Shown: one piece after another, positions 15,629 through 25,370 of the stretch
Layout: each line of letters starts with the position of its first letter
Position numbering within the stretch: the stretch's first letter is position 1
Source of the DNA: Oscillospiraceae bacterium
Lineage (GTDB): Bacteria > Bacillota > Clostridia > Oscillospirales > UBA929
Length of the DNA stretch: 46,807 nt
Direction: 5' to 3'
Assembly (NCBI GenBank): GCA_009777255.1
Contig: WRMG01000007.1
Span: 1-46,807 of the forward strand
The notes under the pieces: generated by a model
What the model was told of the DNA's origin: nothing
The model's database searches: none
The model's input: only the letters and a program-made list of their open reading frames with translations
Program-made: the position numbers and the translations under genes

Positions 15629-16153
15629 ATGATATTAAGACAGCCGGCCGAGAAAACGGCGTGTTTCTCAGGACACAGGCCCCAGCGCCTGCCATGGGGC
15701 TTTGACGAGGACGATATGCGGCACGCGCTTCTGCTCAGCCGCATGGACATGGCGATAGACGCGGCGATAGAGGACGGCATAACGCATTTCCTCTGCGGCG
15801 GCGCGCTGGGGACCGACACATGGGCGGCGCAGTCGGTGCTTGCGAAAAAGCTGGAAACAGGCGGTGTTACGCTCGAAATAATAATACCGTTTTTGGGTCA
15901 GGATAAGCACTGGCCGGCGCGCGAACGGGAGCGGTACAGGGAGCTGCTGCTGTCGGCCGACGGGTTTATAGTTCTTGAGCCCAAATATACGCGGTCATGT
16001 ATGATGTCGCGCAACAGGTATATGGTGGAAAACTCCTCGCGGCTGATAGCCGTATATGACGGCGAACCGGCCGGAGGAACGTGGCAGACGATAAAAATGG
16101 CGCTGGAGCGGGGGCTTTCGCTTGACATAATAGACGCGCGCGTGATAGAATGA
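15629..16153 (+). CDS. SLOG family protein (DUF1273-like)
   Basis: This 174-residue protein has a Rossmann-like SLOG fold. The opening CFSGHRPQRLPWGFDEDD and the later FLCGGALGTDTWAAQ are the nucleotide-binding hallmarks of the YpsA/DUF1273 branch. SLOG proteins are thought to bind nucleotide-derived ligands or NAD-like molecules, and no reaction is established for this branch. A GGGGGAG ribosome site is slightly far from the ATG. It converges on the transglutaminase gene with only four bases between the stops. Confidence 0.82.
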   Translation: MILRQPAEKTACFSGHRPQRLPWGFDEDDMRHALLLSRMDMAIDAAIEDGITHFLCGGALGTDTWAAQSVLAKKLETGGVTLEIIIPFLGQDKHWPARERERYRELLLSADGFIVLEPKYTRSCMMSRNRYMVENSSRLIAVYDGEPAGGTWQTIKMALERGLSLDIIDARVIE

Positions 16154-16157
16154 CAAA

Positions 16158-17627
16158 CTAAGGGGCTACATAGTCGCGCGCCGTGTCGATGATAATAACG
16201 CCGTCCGTGAAAGCGACGAAAATGTTGAATTCGCGGGCAATATCGCGCATCCTGAAAAAGTTGTTGCCGCCGATGGTATAAGCCGTAAGGGTTATTTCAT
16301 TGCCGTCCTTGTATATACTCGCCGCGTTAGTGATGAATGATTTCGAGGTTCCGTCGCCCTGCCGCATCTCAGTCCCGTCGGGGACATAGGGCGTTCTGGA
16401 GAGCAGCGCTATCGCGCCGCTGTCATATACGGCGTGGAACTGCTTGGATGTGCCGTTTATCGCGTACATAACGTCGCGCAGCTTGAAATAATTTTCGCTG
16501 TTGATGGTATAGGCCTCGAACATGACCTCCCTGTCGTTGACCATGACCTTGCTCCTGTTGGGGGCCGCGGTGCCGGAGGCCGCGGGTTTCGGTTCGGCGT
16601 GGGCGGGGATATGGGCTTCGGAATAGTCGTATATCAGATGGTCGGCGGAAAATGACTCCAGCGTCATGTCAAAGTAGTAATAACCGTAAAGCCCCGTATC
16701 TTGGGAATATCTGCCGCGGCTGTAAGAGTTCGAGGTGTTCCATGTGGGATCCGTTATCACCCAGCGCCCGTTTGCGTAAAACTCGTTCCAGGCGTGGTTT
16801 GCGGGCAGCCTTCCCGAAGCGGACTCGTTTGTCCACTCGTCGTCTTCGCCGCCGACGCCCAGCGCATAGCCGGTGACGACCTTCGCGGGGATTCCAGCGG
16901 CCCGCAGCAGCGCGGCGGTCAGGTTGGCGAACCCGAGGCAGACGCCGCGTTTTGAGTTCAGCGTCGATAGCGCGGACTGTTCGCCGTAGGGCGCCCTTTT
17001 ATAAAGCACGTCCTCGTCATACCAGATGTTGTCGCAAACCCAGTCGTGTATGGCGCGCGCCCGCTCAAAGTCGCCGCGTATATCCTTGACGATAGATTCT
17101 GCCAGCGCGGTTATGGATCTGTGACCGCTCTGCACGCCCTCCGAGGGTTCGAGATAATGTAAAAGCGCCGTGCCGTCCGCGCGTTTCGAGTCGAATATGA
17201 GCTTGTTTGCTTCATATGTCCGCGCCAGCTCGAAATATACCGAATTTTCGCTGATAACTACTTTTATCAGCCTGCCGATTACATAGCTGCGGTAAGCGCC
17301 GAATTGTACGGGCGATATAAAGATCTGGACGAAGTATGTGCCGTTTTCGACACCGCTAAGACTGTAGGAAACGGTGTTGTCGCTTTCGCGTTTTGTCCAT
17401 TCGAGGTTATACTCGATCTCGTTCCGGTCCGTCAGCGAGATGCGCAGATAGGCGAAGTCGCTGTCCGAGGGCAGGGTAAAGGTAAGCCTGTCCCGCGCGG
17501 CAGCAACGGCGAAGGGCGACGAATGTGAAAATCTGAGCGCCGGAGCGGTGACGGCGGCAAGCGCGCCGAGCGGTATTGAAACCGCGATGACAAACGCCAG
17601 CGCCAAACTGATAAATCTTTTTTTCAT
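16158..17627 (-). CDS. Secreted transglutaminase-like protein with copper-amine-oxidase-type stalk domain
   Basis: This 489-residue exported protein has a signal peptide MKKRFISLALAFVIAVSIPL cleaved near ALA. A transglutaminase/protease-like domain spans about residues 170-300 with triad Cys230 (RGVCLGFANL), His278 (NHAWNEF) and Asp293 (ITDPTWN). The C-terminal ~130 residues (MVNDREVMFEAYTI, YFKLRDVMYAING, then a second FFRMRDIAREF) match the copper amine oxidase N-terminal-like repeat that Clostridia often place on wall-exposed proteins. The substrate is unknown; wall-associated peptide processing is a guess. Confidence 0.88.
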   Translation of the reverse strand: MKKRFISLALAFVIAVSIPLGALAAVTAPALRFSHSSPFAVAAARDRLTFTLPSDSDFAYLRISLTDRNEIEYNLEWTKRESDNTVSYSLSGVENGTYFVQIFISPVQFGAYRSYVIGRLIKVVISENSVYFELARTYEANKLIFDSKRADGTALLHYLEPSEGVQSGHRSITALAESIVKDIRGDFERARAIHDWVCDNIWYDEDVLYKRAPYGEQSALSTLNSKRGVCLGFANLTAALLRAAGIPAKVVTGYALGVGGEDDEWTNESASGRLPANHAWNEFYANGRWVITDPTWNTSNSYSRGRYSQDTGLYGYYYFDMTLESFSADHLIYDYSEAHIPAHAEPKPAASGTAAPNRSKVMVNDREVMFEAYTINSENYFKLRDVMYAINGTSKQFHAVYDSGAIALLSRTPYVPDGTEMRQGDGTSKSFITNAASIYKDGNEITLTAYTIGGNNFFRMRDIAREFNIFVAFTDGVIIIDTARDYVAP

Positions 17628-17711
17628 ATGTAAACCCCATTTCTTTTGCCGGAGTATAAATAAATTATATTATAAACTCATATTATTTTCAATAGGAGGT
17701 TTTGAAATATT

Positions 17712-18035
17712 ATGGAAAAAAAACAGGTATCACCGGAAATGGCCGAGCTTATTTCGGAGCTGAACGCGAAACTGAAGGGGTTTGACGACGAGTTCGTGTG
17801 CATGTTCAGCGTCGAGGGCGAGGGCGCGTTTACACTCGATATGAGCGCAGCGGGCGATAAGCTGACGCCCGGGGCGCCCGAAAAGCACGACGTGAGGATC
17901 GACATGTCGCTGAAAACGCTGAACAGTATGTTAAGCGGCAAGCTGCATCCGATGATCGCGTATTCCACGCGCAAGATAAAGCTGACGGGCGACATGCAAA
18001 AGGCGCTTAAACTCGCGGGCGTGCTGAACGGATAG
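17712..18035 (+). CDS. SCP2 sterol-binding domain protein
   Basis: This is a 107-residue single SCP2-like domain, a small fold with a hydrophobic tunnel that binds lipids or acyl groups. The C-terminal half shows the family pattern: DVRIDMSLKTLNSMLSGKLHP followed by G-D-M-Q-K-A-L-K-L. It has no signal or membrane segment. A near-perfect AGGAGG ribosome site precedes the ATG. It sits alone between two divergent or convergent leftward genes. The ligand cannot be read from the sequence. Confidence 0.85.
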   Translation: MEKKQVSPEMAELISELNAKLKGFDDEFVCMFSVEGEGAFTLDMSAAGDKLTPGAPEKHDVRIDMSLKTLNSMLSGKLHPMIAYSTRKIKLTGDMQKALKLAGVLNG

Positions 18036-18041
18036 GGGAGG

Positions 18042-18061
18042 GCGGCCAAATGGCCGCCCCG
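18042..18061 (+). terminator. Hairpin after the SCP2 gene
   Basis: GGGCGGCCA pairs with TGGCCGCCC across a two-base AA loop between the convergent SCP2 and GGDEF genes. Only a short T stretch follows, so termination efficiency is uncertain. Confidence 0.45.
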
Positions 18062-18075
18062 TTTCCTGTTGACTT

Positions 18076-19896
18076 TTATATTTCGCCGAAGGTGTATCTG
18101 TTCCGGCCGTCCTGTTTGGACCGGTACAGCATCTCGTCCGCGCGTTTTACATAGTCCTCCGCGCTCTGCGTGTATTCCGGCCGACCGGTTGTGACGCCGA
18201 TGGATATTGTGACGCAATTTGCCGCGTCGCTTTGCTCATGCGGTATGCCGCGGTCACGGATACACTGAAGCAGCTTTTCCGCGATCAGGCGCGCTCCGCG
18301 CTCGTCGGTGTTCGGCAGCACGATGGCAAACTCCTCGCCGCCATATCTGGCGACAAAATCATCGGCCCGCGTTATGTTTTCGGAGAGGGCCTCGGTAATG
18401 ATTTTCAGGCAGACATCGCCCGCGCCGTGCCCGTATGTGTCGTTGTACATTTTGAAAAAATCAATGTCGATCATCATGAGGCTGAGATAACTCTTGGAGC
18501 GGGACAGCGATTTAAGGACGCGGTCCAGGTTCTCGTCCAAGAACCGCCTGTTATGTATACCCAGCAGCGGATCATAGTATATTTTTTCCGCTTCGACCTC
18601 CAGCCTTAGAATCTCCCGCAAATCCCTTGTATAACCGACTACGAGGAAGTCATTTTTGTAGTTTACCCGTACCAAGGTGATTTCCGAGGGCATGGGCGTG
18701 CCGTCGGTTGTTCTGTGCATCCAGTCAAAAACGCATTTCCCTTCCTTGAAAGCTCTATCAACGAGCATTACGGCTTTGTCTGCCGAACGCTGTCCATCCG
18801 GCTGGTATTCGGGCGAACATTCCTTAAGAAACCTATCTATGTACTCCTGCTTGTTTTTATAGCCATAAAGCGCGACGGCAGCCTCATTGCAGCCTATCGT
18901 ATTGTAATTTCTGTCCCACAGCTGTACACACAAAGGACTCGTATCGAGCATCAGTTCCGAAAGCTCAGTGGCTTCCAGCTGTCTCTGATGAGTAATGTCG
19001 AACATATAACCGTCGATTACGTTTAGGGTGCTGTCTGTGTAAGTTTCTGAAACAATCATACGGTCCCTGATCCATTTAATTGAGCCGTCGTGCATGATTA
19101 TCCGGTATGTCAATTCACAGGGCAGCCCGACATCAAGGGTTTCCGCCGTTCGTTTTGCTATATCCTCTAAATCGTCGGGATGCACCATTTCCATAAACTT
19201 GTTTTTTCCGCCGACCAGTTCCTCGGCCTTATACCCTGTAAGCTCCTCGCTGCCCTCGCCGATGAAGGTGATCGTATATTCGGGCGAGTTGTTGAGATGC
19301 TGATATACCATCCCCGGCAGATTGCTGATGATCGTATGGATCCTTGCCGAGACAAGCTCTGTCTCATGCCGCGAACTGATTATTACTCCCATTATATATT
19401 TTCCTATAGAGAAAATGATTCCGTTTAACATTATCGTTCCGACATAATTGAATATATTATATTCAAACAAACCGTCTTCTAACATGAGAATCTTGAATAA
19501 AACAATGTATAACGTGACTCCTGCGGAAGAGGCTACAGTCGTTACAGCAAGTCCAAAAACATCCGCGAACAAAAGGCTTAGAAGAGTGCTGCCGATAAGA
19601 ATCAAATAAATCATCTGATCGCCGTCTGTAAGTATAACCCCCGTAATTTCCAATACAATGAAGGAAACCGGCGCCATCCACGACACTTGCCGGTTTGATA
19701 ATTTCTTGTTGTGTGTTATAAGGAATACCAGTATTATCATTGCCGCGTTTACTATACTCCGGGGCAGCCAATAAACAGCATCTACAAAAGCAAAGAAAAA
19801 CAGTTGCCTTACAACAACATACAAAATAACCGATATTACGGTAATTTTTTTTGCGTTTGAAAAAACATTATCACGGTTTATATTTGGTTTCATCAT
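18076..19896 (-). CDS. Membrane PAS-PAS-GGDEF diguanylate cyclase
   Basis: This 606-residue signalling protein makes cyclic di-GMP from two GTP. Residues ~15-175 carry about six hydrophobic helices. Two PAS domains follow (one around 190-305 with HPDDLEDIAKR, a second around 310-430), and a GGDEF domain fills 440-606. The catalytic motif is intact as RYGGEEF. RADD, five residues upstream, is the inhibitory I-site pattern, so product feedback is likely. The start ATG has AGGAGA upstream. No EAL or HD-GYP partner is nearby. Confidence 0.93.
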   Translation of the reverse strand: MMKPNINRDNVFSNAKKITVISVILYVVVRQLFFFAFVDAVYWLPRSIVNAAMIILVFLITHNKKLSNRQVSWMAPVSFIVLEITGVILTDGDQMIYLILIGSTLLSLLFADVFGLAVTTVASSAGVTLYIVLFKILMLEDGLFEYNIFNYVGTIMLNGIIFSIGKYIMGVIISSRHETELVSARIHTIISNLPGMVYQHLNNSPEYTITFIGEGSEELTGYKAEELVGGKNKFMEMVHPDDLEDIAKRTAETLDVGLPCELTYRIIMHDGSIKWIRDRMIVSETYTDSTLNVIDGYMFDITHQRQLEATELSELMLDTSPLCVQLWDRNYNTIGCNEAAVALYGYKNKQEYIDRFLKECSPEYQPDGQRSADKAVMLVDRAFKEGKCVFDWMHRTTDGTPMPSEITLVRVNYKNDFLVVGYTRDLREILRLEVEAEKIYYDPLLGIHNRRFLDENLDRVLKSLSRSKSYLSLMMIDIDFFKMYNDTYGHGAGDVCLKIITEALSENITRADDFVARYGGEEFAIVLPNTDERGARLIAEKLLQCIRDRGIPHEQSDAANCVTISIGVTTGRPEYTQSAEDYVKRADEMLYRSKQDGRNRYTFGEI

Positions 19897-19968
19897 GTAT
19901 TCTCCTGTGTGTATCTGGATATTGCCGGGCGGCCGCCTTTCGCCTGTAAAGCCAGGCGGCTGACTTTG

Positions 19969-19997
19969 ATAATACCATATATATTAACTGTTGGCAA
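19969..19997 (-). promoter_or_regulatory. Promoter of the GGDEF gene
   Basis: On the minus strand, TTGCCA (19997-19992), 17 bases and TATTAT (19974-19969). The leader of about 70 bases holds a GC-rich hairpin (arms GCCGCCT and AGGCGGC, about 19932-19960) that matches no riboswitch I recognise. Confidence 0.5.
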
Positions 19998-20073
19998 GCG
20001 TTTTCTATATAAAGAATGTGCAAAGCATAATAGCACCGCCCCGCTCATACCTTGGCTATGAGGGGGGTTGTTT

Positions 20074-20781
20074 ATGCGAACACTGCGCTGGTGGTGGTAC
20101 CGCGTGACGCGCCCGAGGCCCGGGAGAATTAACGCGCTGCCGGGGGCGCGGGTAAGGCTCATATTCATAGGCTTTGCGGTTCTCGCGCTGGCCATCACCG
20201 TATCGGCCATTTTGGCACAGAACCGTATGCGCCCTCAGGTGGAGCGCCTTGCGGGCGCGCGGGCGCATAATCTGGCGGCGCAGGCTATAAACCAGGCCGT
20301 TGCCGAGTCTATCGCGCGCATGGAGATCACATACGACGACCTGATCCATTTTGAAAAGGACGCGGCGGGGCGCATCACCGCGCTGAAAACCGATATGGTC
20401 ATGGCGAACCGCGTTAAAAACGACATTCACGCCGCCGCGCTTGAGAAGATAACGCAGCTGTCGAAAACCAGCATAAAAATTCCCCTCGGCAACCTTTCGG
20501 ATATGGACGTTCTGGCCGGACGCGGGCCGGGGATACCGGTGAGGCTCGTGCCTATCGGCATTGTAGACGTGGTGTTCAGCAACCAGTTCGCCTCCGAGGG
20601 CATAAACCAGACGCGCCACCAGATACTGATGACCATTGACGCCGAGATCGGCGTGCTGCTGCCCGGCTCGTCGGCGTCGCAGAACGTATCCATACAGGTC
20701 TGCATCGCCGAAACGATAATCGTCGGCGCGGTGCCCGACGCATATGCCGAGTTAAACAAAAATCCCGTGTTCGGCGGGTGA
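20074..20781 (+). CDS. yunB: Sporulation protein YunB
   Basis: This 235-residue protein has one membrane helix near the N-terminus (residues ~30-52) and an external domain. The order ITYDDLIHFEKD, GRITALKTDMVMANRVKNDI, IKIPLGNLSD and PVRLVPIGIVDVVFSNQF is characteristic of YunB, a mother-cell sporulation protein in Bacillus and Clostridia that is needed for normal spores but has no known activity. The ATG at 20074 follows AGGGGGG; the TTG in the ORF track is not needed. A small hairpin CTCATA/TATGAG lies just before the ribosome site. Confidence 0.9.
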   Translation: MRTLRWWWYRVTRPRPGRINALPGARVRLIFIGFAVLALAITVSAILAQNRMRPQVERLAGARAHNLAAQAINQAVAESIARMEITYDDLIHFEKDAAGRITALKTDMVMANRVKNDIHAAALEKITQLSKTSIKIPLGNLSDMDVLAGRGPGIPVRLVPIGIVDVVFSNQFASEGINQTRHQILMTIDAEIGVLLPGSSASQNVSIQVCIAETIIVGAVPDAYAELNKNPVFGG

Positions 20782-20797
20782 AGAGGATAAAAACCTC

Positions 20798-20827
20798 TTG
20801 ACACATAGTATCATCCGTGGTACTATG
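20798..20827 (+). promoter_or_regulatory. Promoter and operator of the hicB-like gene
   Basis: TTGACA (20798-20803), 17 bases and TACTAT (20821-20826). A perfect 7-base inverted repeat, CATAGTA (20804-20810) and TACTATG (20821-20827), fills the spacer edges and the -10. This is the expected position for autorepression by a ribbon-helix-helix HicB protein. Confidence 0.65.
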
Positions 20828-20909
20828 CAAACAGAGGAAGTGACGGGTGTTGGCGAGCGTGATGAATTGCTTGAACGAATAGGTGAAAAATAATAGGGAG
20901 GTGAAATAG

Positions 20910-21254
20910 ATGACCGTAAAAGATTACATGGAATTGCCCTATAATATTGTTTTCCGGCACGTTAAGGATGAAAGCGGCGAATACTATTTTGCCACCGTTC
21001 AAGAGTTGGACGGATGTATGAGTGACGGCGCGACATTGGAGGAAGCCCATGCGAATATTCTCGAAGCCATGGAGGGCTGGATCGAAACAAAACTTGAAGC
21101 CGGTTTCACTGTCCCCGAGCCGCTGGACGCGGATAAATACAGCGGGAAATTCGTTGTCCGTCTTCCTAAAACGCTTCACCGCCGCCTTGCTGTAGAAGCT
21201 GAAAAAGAGGGTGTTTCACTTAACCAATATACACTTTATAAACTCAGCGTATAA
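20910..21254 (+). CDS. HicB family antitoxin-like protein without visible HicA
   Basis: This 114-residue protein has an N-terminal degenerate RNase H-like domain (ATVQELDGCMSDGATLEEAH) typical of HicB. Its C-terminal ribbon-helix-helix domain reads KFVVRLPKTLHRRLAVEAEK. HicB normally neutralises the small double-stranded-RNA-binding-like toxin HicA and represses its operon. No HicA-like ORF of ~60 residues is present on either side: the upstream 130 bases hold promoter and operator, and a terminator follows 12 bases after the stop. It therefore looks like an orphan regulator or a remnant whose toxin has been lost. Confidence 0.88.
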   Translation: MTVKDYMELPYNIVFRHVKDESGEYYFATVQELDGCMSDGATLEEAHANILEAMEGWIETKLEAGFTVPEPLDADKYSGKFVVRLPKTLHRRLAVEAEKEGVSLNQYTLYKLSV

Positions 21255-21265
21255 AGCTGTACTCA

Positions 21266-21295
21266 AAAAATCAGCCGCAATAGCGGCTGATTTTT
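21266..21295. terminator. Bidirectional terminator after hicB-like gene
   Basis: AAAAATCAGCCGC pairs perfectly with GCGGCTGATTTTT around AATA. It has A- and T-tracts on both sides. Confidence 0.85.
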
Positions 21296-21357
21296 GGGTA
21301 TATCGGACAAGGACCAAGCCATATGAATAGTAATAAAACATATGGAGGGGTTTTACT

Positions 21358-21660
21358 ATGCGCTGCCGTATCGTCGATCTGCGCTGTAAAGAGGTAATAA
21401 ATATCTGCGACGGCAGACGTCTGGGGTTCCCCTGGGACGTCGAGCTGGACGCGCTCACGGGGCACCTTGTCGCCATTATAGTCAAGGGCCCGCCAAGGTT
21501 CTGGGGCATTTTCGGGAAGTGCCACGAGCATATCGTGCCGTGGTGCGACATACGCCGTATCGGCGACGACCTGATAATCGTCGATCACTCGCCCCGTGAC
21601 GGGCGCGGGGACATTAAGCGCGACATAAAACGCGGCATTATAAAGGACATAATCGGATAG
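21358..21660 (+). CDS. YlmC/YmxH family sporulation protein (PRC-barrel)
   Basis: This 100-residue single-domain protein has a PRC-barrel-like fold. It begins MRCRIVDLRCKEVINICDGR, the near-invariant start of the YlmC/YmxH family, which is associated with sporulation in Firmicutes and has no defined biochemical role. The basic C-terminus (RGDIKRDIKRGIIKDIIG) varies in the family. A GGAGGGG ribosome site precedes the ATG. It converges on spmB. Confidence 0.87.
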   Translation: MRCRIVDLRCKEVINICDGRRLGFPWDVELDALTGHLVAIIVKGPPRFWGIFGKCHEHIVPWCDIRRIGDDLIIVDHSPRDGRGDIKRDIKRGIIKDIIG

Positions 21661-21680
21661 CGGGCGGCTTGGCGCCACTC

Positions 21681-22190
21681 CTACAGCTTCCCCACCACAA
21701 GCGCCGCCGTAACAAATCCCGTAATATCCGCCAGCAGCGCCGCCGGCAGCACATACCGGCTCTTTGACACGCCCGCCGCCCCGCAGTAAAGCCCCAGCAC
21801 ATAAAACGTCGTTTCGGTCGAGCCCAGCATGACGGCGGCCGTGCGTCCGACCACCGAGTCGGCGCCGTGCCGTATTATTATATCCGCGCCGACCGCCAGA
21901 GCGCCGCTGCCGCTGAACGGGCGCACTATCATCAGCGGCACACATTCGGGCGGTATGCCGATCCGCGCGCAGAGCGGTCTCAGCGCCTCAGTGGCAATAT
22001 CCATCGCTCCCGACGCCCGCAGCATACTTATCGCCGTGAGAAGCACGATAAGCGCCGGCACTATGCCGTATATGACGCTCAATCCCTTTTTCGCGCCCTC
22101 CGCAAGCGCGCCGAACACATCCACGCGCTTATACAGCCCATACGCGGCGACCGACAGCAAAATCAAAGGCACTGTCAGCGCGATCATCAT
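21681..22190 (-). CDS. spmB: Spore maturation protein B
   Basis: This 169-residue membrane protein of the nucleoside-transporter-like Gate domain family is, with SpmA, needed for spore core dehydration. Signatures are GAKKGLSVIYGIVPALIVLL, SGAMD and IVRPFSGSGALAV, then GSTETTFYVLGLYCGA, all standard for SpmB. The track start at 22268 overlaps spmA too far; the ATG at 22190 overlaps the spmA stop by four bases and gives the normal length. The two proteins probably form one transporter-like unit. Confidence 0.9.
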   Translation of the reverse strand: MMIALTVPLILLSVAAYGLYKRVDVFGALAEGAKKGLSVIYGIVPALIVLLTAISMLRASGAMDIATEALRPLCARIGIPPECVPLMIVRPFSGSGALAVGADIIIRHGADSVVGRTAAVMLGSTETTFYVLGLYCGAAGVSKSRYVLPAALLADITGFVTAALVVGKL

Positions 22191-22765
22191 CGGCCCGTCC
22201 CGCCCAGCCGCGCGAATAACTTCGCGCAGAATACAGCGACGGCCATGCTCGCCGCCGACGTTACCCACACATGCGGCAGTATGTCAAAGGGCGCCGCCGC
22301 GCCGTTGGCCGCGCGCACCGCGGCGATCGTAACGGGTATGAGCTGAAGCGAGGCCGTGTTTATCACGACCAGCAGCGCGAACATGTCGCTCGCGGCCGCG
22401 CCCCGGCCCGACAGCTTCTGCAAACGCTTCGCCGCGATAAGTCCCATCGGCGTGGCGGCGTTGCCCAGCCCCAAAAGATTCGCCGACATGTTCGCCGCGA
22501 CCGCGTCCATGGCCTCACCGTCCGCCGAGGGGAATAAAAGCGACAGGACGGGCCGCAGCAGCCGCGACAGCTTTCCTGACAGCCCGGCGCGCTTCATGAC
22601 CTCCATGACCCCGCACCACAGGCATATCATCCCGCACAGCGATATGCCGAGCGACACCGCCGAGCCGGCGCCGTCGGCCGCGGCTTGAGCCAGCGATCCG
22701 GTATTGCCCGTGTAAAGCGCGGCAAGCACCGCTGCCGCCACCATTATCACCCACGCAAAAGACAT
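22187..22765 (-). CDS. spmA: Spore maturation protein A
   Basis: This is a 192-residue Gate-domain membrane protein. The motifs SLGISLCGMICLWCGVMEVMK, ANMSANLLGLGNAATPMGL and FALLVVINTASLQLIPVT are typical of SpmA. It is the first gene of the spmAB operon. The track start at 22852 lies upstream of any ribosome site. A strong GGGGGGTGAG lies ten bases before the ATG at 22765 (seven before a TTG at 22768), which decides the start. The pair is classically expressed from a sporulation sigma factor; no sigma-A promoter was seen in front. Confidence 0.9.
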   Translation of the reverse strand: MSFAWVIMVAAAVLAALYTGNTGSLAQAAADGAGSAVSLGISLCGMICLWCGVMEVMKRAGLSGKLSRLLRPVLSLLFPSADGEAMDAVAANMSANLLGLGNAATPMGLIAAKRLQKLSGRGAAASDMFALLVVINTASLQLIPVTIAAVRAANGAAAPFDILPHVWVTSAASMAVAVFCAKLFARLGGTGR

Positions 22766-22885
22766 CAAGAGCAGGCTCACCCCCCTGTTAGCAATATACG
22801 GACGAGCATGATGATATAGTACACGCGGCCGAAATAATTGAAAAACCGCCAAAACTCCGCGAAAACTGAGCTGCGGCGAAAAAAG

Positions 22886-22913
22886 TTGACAAACCGGTAA
22901 ATTATGCTATAAT
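22886..22913 (+). promoter_or_regulatory. Promoter of the abrB-like gene
   Basis: TTGACA (22886-22891), 16 bases and TATAAT (22908-22913). The string TTGACAAACCGG is identical to that in the rightward divergent promoter at 15546. Confidence 0.65.
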
Positions 22914-22947
22914 TTCCTCATGGAAAATTTTAAGGGGGAATGTTAGC

Positions 22948-23190
22948 ATGAAGGCCACCGGCATTATCCGCAGGGTGGACGAGCTGGGGCGCGTCGTATT
23001 GCCCGTCGAGCTGCGCCGTTCAATGGAAATCGAGGAAAAAACCGAATTGGAGATTTTCACGGACCATAACGCGATCGTTCTCCGCAAAGCCGGCAGCAGC
23101 TGCGTTTTCTGCGGCGGCGCTAAAGGGCTGGCTTTTTTCAAGGGGTGCGGCGTTTGCTCCGCGTGTATGCGGGAGCTGCTCAAGTCATAG
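22948..23190 (+). CDS. AbrB family transition-state regulator with C4 zinc motif
   Basis: This 80-residue DNA-binding protein has an N-terminal swapped-hairpin AbrB domain, MKATGIIRRVDELGRVVLPV, and a C-terminal pair of Cys knuckles, CVFC and CSAC, predicted to bind zinc. This short two-part form is common in Clostridia, where AbrB-type proteins repress post-exponential and sporulation functions. An AGGGGGA-type ribosome site precedes it. It is divergent from spmAB, so it may influence that operon, although no evidence beyond position supports this. Confidence 0.9.
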   Translation: MKATGIIRRVDELGRVVLPVELRRSMEIEEKTELEIFTDHNAIVLRKAGSSCVFCGGAKGLAFFKGCGVCSACMRELLKS

Positions 23191-23216
23191 TGAACGGGTT
23201 AAGAACGTCCCGTTAA

Positions 23217-23242
23217 AAGGCGTGCCGGCGGGCACGCCCTTC
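23217..23242. terminator. Hairpin between abrB and dipeptidase genes
   Basis: AGGCGTGCC and GGGCACGCCCTT arms pair around GGC. It has a strong stem but no clear T-run, so it is a probable but imperfect terminator. Confidence 0.45.
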
Positions 23243-23267
23243 GTATATAATAATAAAGGGTGGTTAT

Positions 23268-24071
23268 ATGCTCTACATAGACGCGCACTGCGATTCCATA
23301 GCCCCGTTTTCCCAGCCGCCGCAGCTTGACGTTGAGCGTATGCGCGTGAGCGAAAGCGGCGTGCAGTTCATGGCGGCCTTTTCGCCGGATTTTGAAGCCG
23401 TAAAGGATATGCTTGATAAAATGGACGGCTTCGAGGCCGCGCTGGCCGCCGCCGATCCCGGCTGGCGGATACTGCGCGCCGTCGAGGGCGGAGAATGTCT
23501 TAACGGCGATCTGCGGCGGCTTGATTGGTTGTACAGGCGCGGCGTGCGCTCGCTCGGGCTGACGTGGAACGGCGCCAACGCGCTGTCCGGCGGCGCGGAC
23601 ACGCCCGGGCTGGGGCTGACGTCTTTCGGCGCCCAAGTGATCGAACGCATGGAGGAGCTGGGTATGCTGGTCGATCTTGCGCATATCTCGCCTGAAGGAT
23701 TTTTCGGCGCGCTGGAGGTCTGCAAAAAACCGCCGATCGTTTCGCATACGGCCGCGCACGCGCTGAATCCGCACAGGCGCAATCTGACCGACGGGCAGAT
23801 ACGCGCGATCGCCCTGCGCGGCGGAGTCATCGGCGTGTGCCTGTACCCCGTGTTTCTGGGCGGGGATACGCCGGAAACGGTAACGCGCCATATCGAGCAT
23901 ATAAAAAATACCGGAGGCCGCGGGTGCGTGGGGCTGGGAACGGATTTTGACGGCATAGATCAACTGCCCCGGGGCATAACCGGCGTTCAGGATATGCCGA
24001 AGCTCTTCGAGCTTTTGGACGAGCATACGATAGGGCTGAATTTTTGGCGGCTGGTAAGGGAATTGCCGTGA
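23268..24071 (+). CDS. Membrane dipeptidase (peptidase family M19)
   Basis: This 267-residue zinc dipeptidase of the renal dipeptidase family cleaves dipeptides, including those with a D-residue. Metal and active-site positions are all present: DAHCDS at the N-terminus, Glu in AVEGGEC, His in SHTAAHALNPHRRNLTD and Asp in GLGTDFDGI. It lacks a signal peptide, so the bacterial enzyme is probably cytoplasmic. It is slightly shorter than usual, mostly through a compact end (IGLNFWRLVREL), but no domain is missing. It is a single gene between two hairpin or promoter regions. Confidence 0.92.
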   Translation: MLYIDAHCDSIAPFSQPPQLDVERMRVSESGVQFMAAFSPDFEAVKDMLDKMDGFEAALAAADPGWRILRAVEGGECLNGDLRRLDWLYRRGVRSLGLTWNGANALSGGADTPGLGLTSFGAQVIERMEELGMLVDLAHISPEGFFGALEVCKKPPIVSHTAAHALNPHRRNLTDGQIRAIALRGGVIGVCLYPVFLGGDTPETVTRHIEHIKNTGGRGCVGLGTDFDGIDQLPRGITGVQDMPKLFELLDEHTIGLNFWRLVRELP

Positions 24072-24093
24072 CAGAAAAATATGTAAATAAATA

Positions 24094-24122
24094 TTGATTT
24101 TTTTCGAGATATGGTGTACAAT
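24094..24122 (+). promoter_or_regulatory. ackA promoter
   Basis: TTGATT (24094-24099), 17 bases and TACAAT (24117-24122). The 60-base leader contains a small CACAG/CTGTG hairpin. Confidence 0.5.
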
Positions 24123-24185
24123 ACCAATGTCTGGTCACAGACCCTGTGATACAGGTCATAAAGTTGCGGAGAGGGATAGCGCCAT

Positions 24186-25370
<1,185 letters not shown>

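Noticed and set aside
19920-19970. c-di-GMP riboswitch in the GGDEF gene leader
   Set aside because: A GC-rich hairpin is present, but none of the conserved riboswitch sequence blocks could be found.
20825-20893. 22-codon ORF between yunB and the hicB-like gene, considered as a HicA remnant
   Set aside because: Its ATG lies inside the -10 box of the only promoter, so it would not be in the transcript. It has no ribosome site and no HicA resemblance.
23950-24071. Truncated dipeptidase C-terminus
   Set aside because: The end aligns with the family's final helix with only a small gap, and all metal ligands lie upstream, so the gene looks complete.
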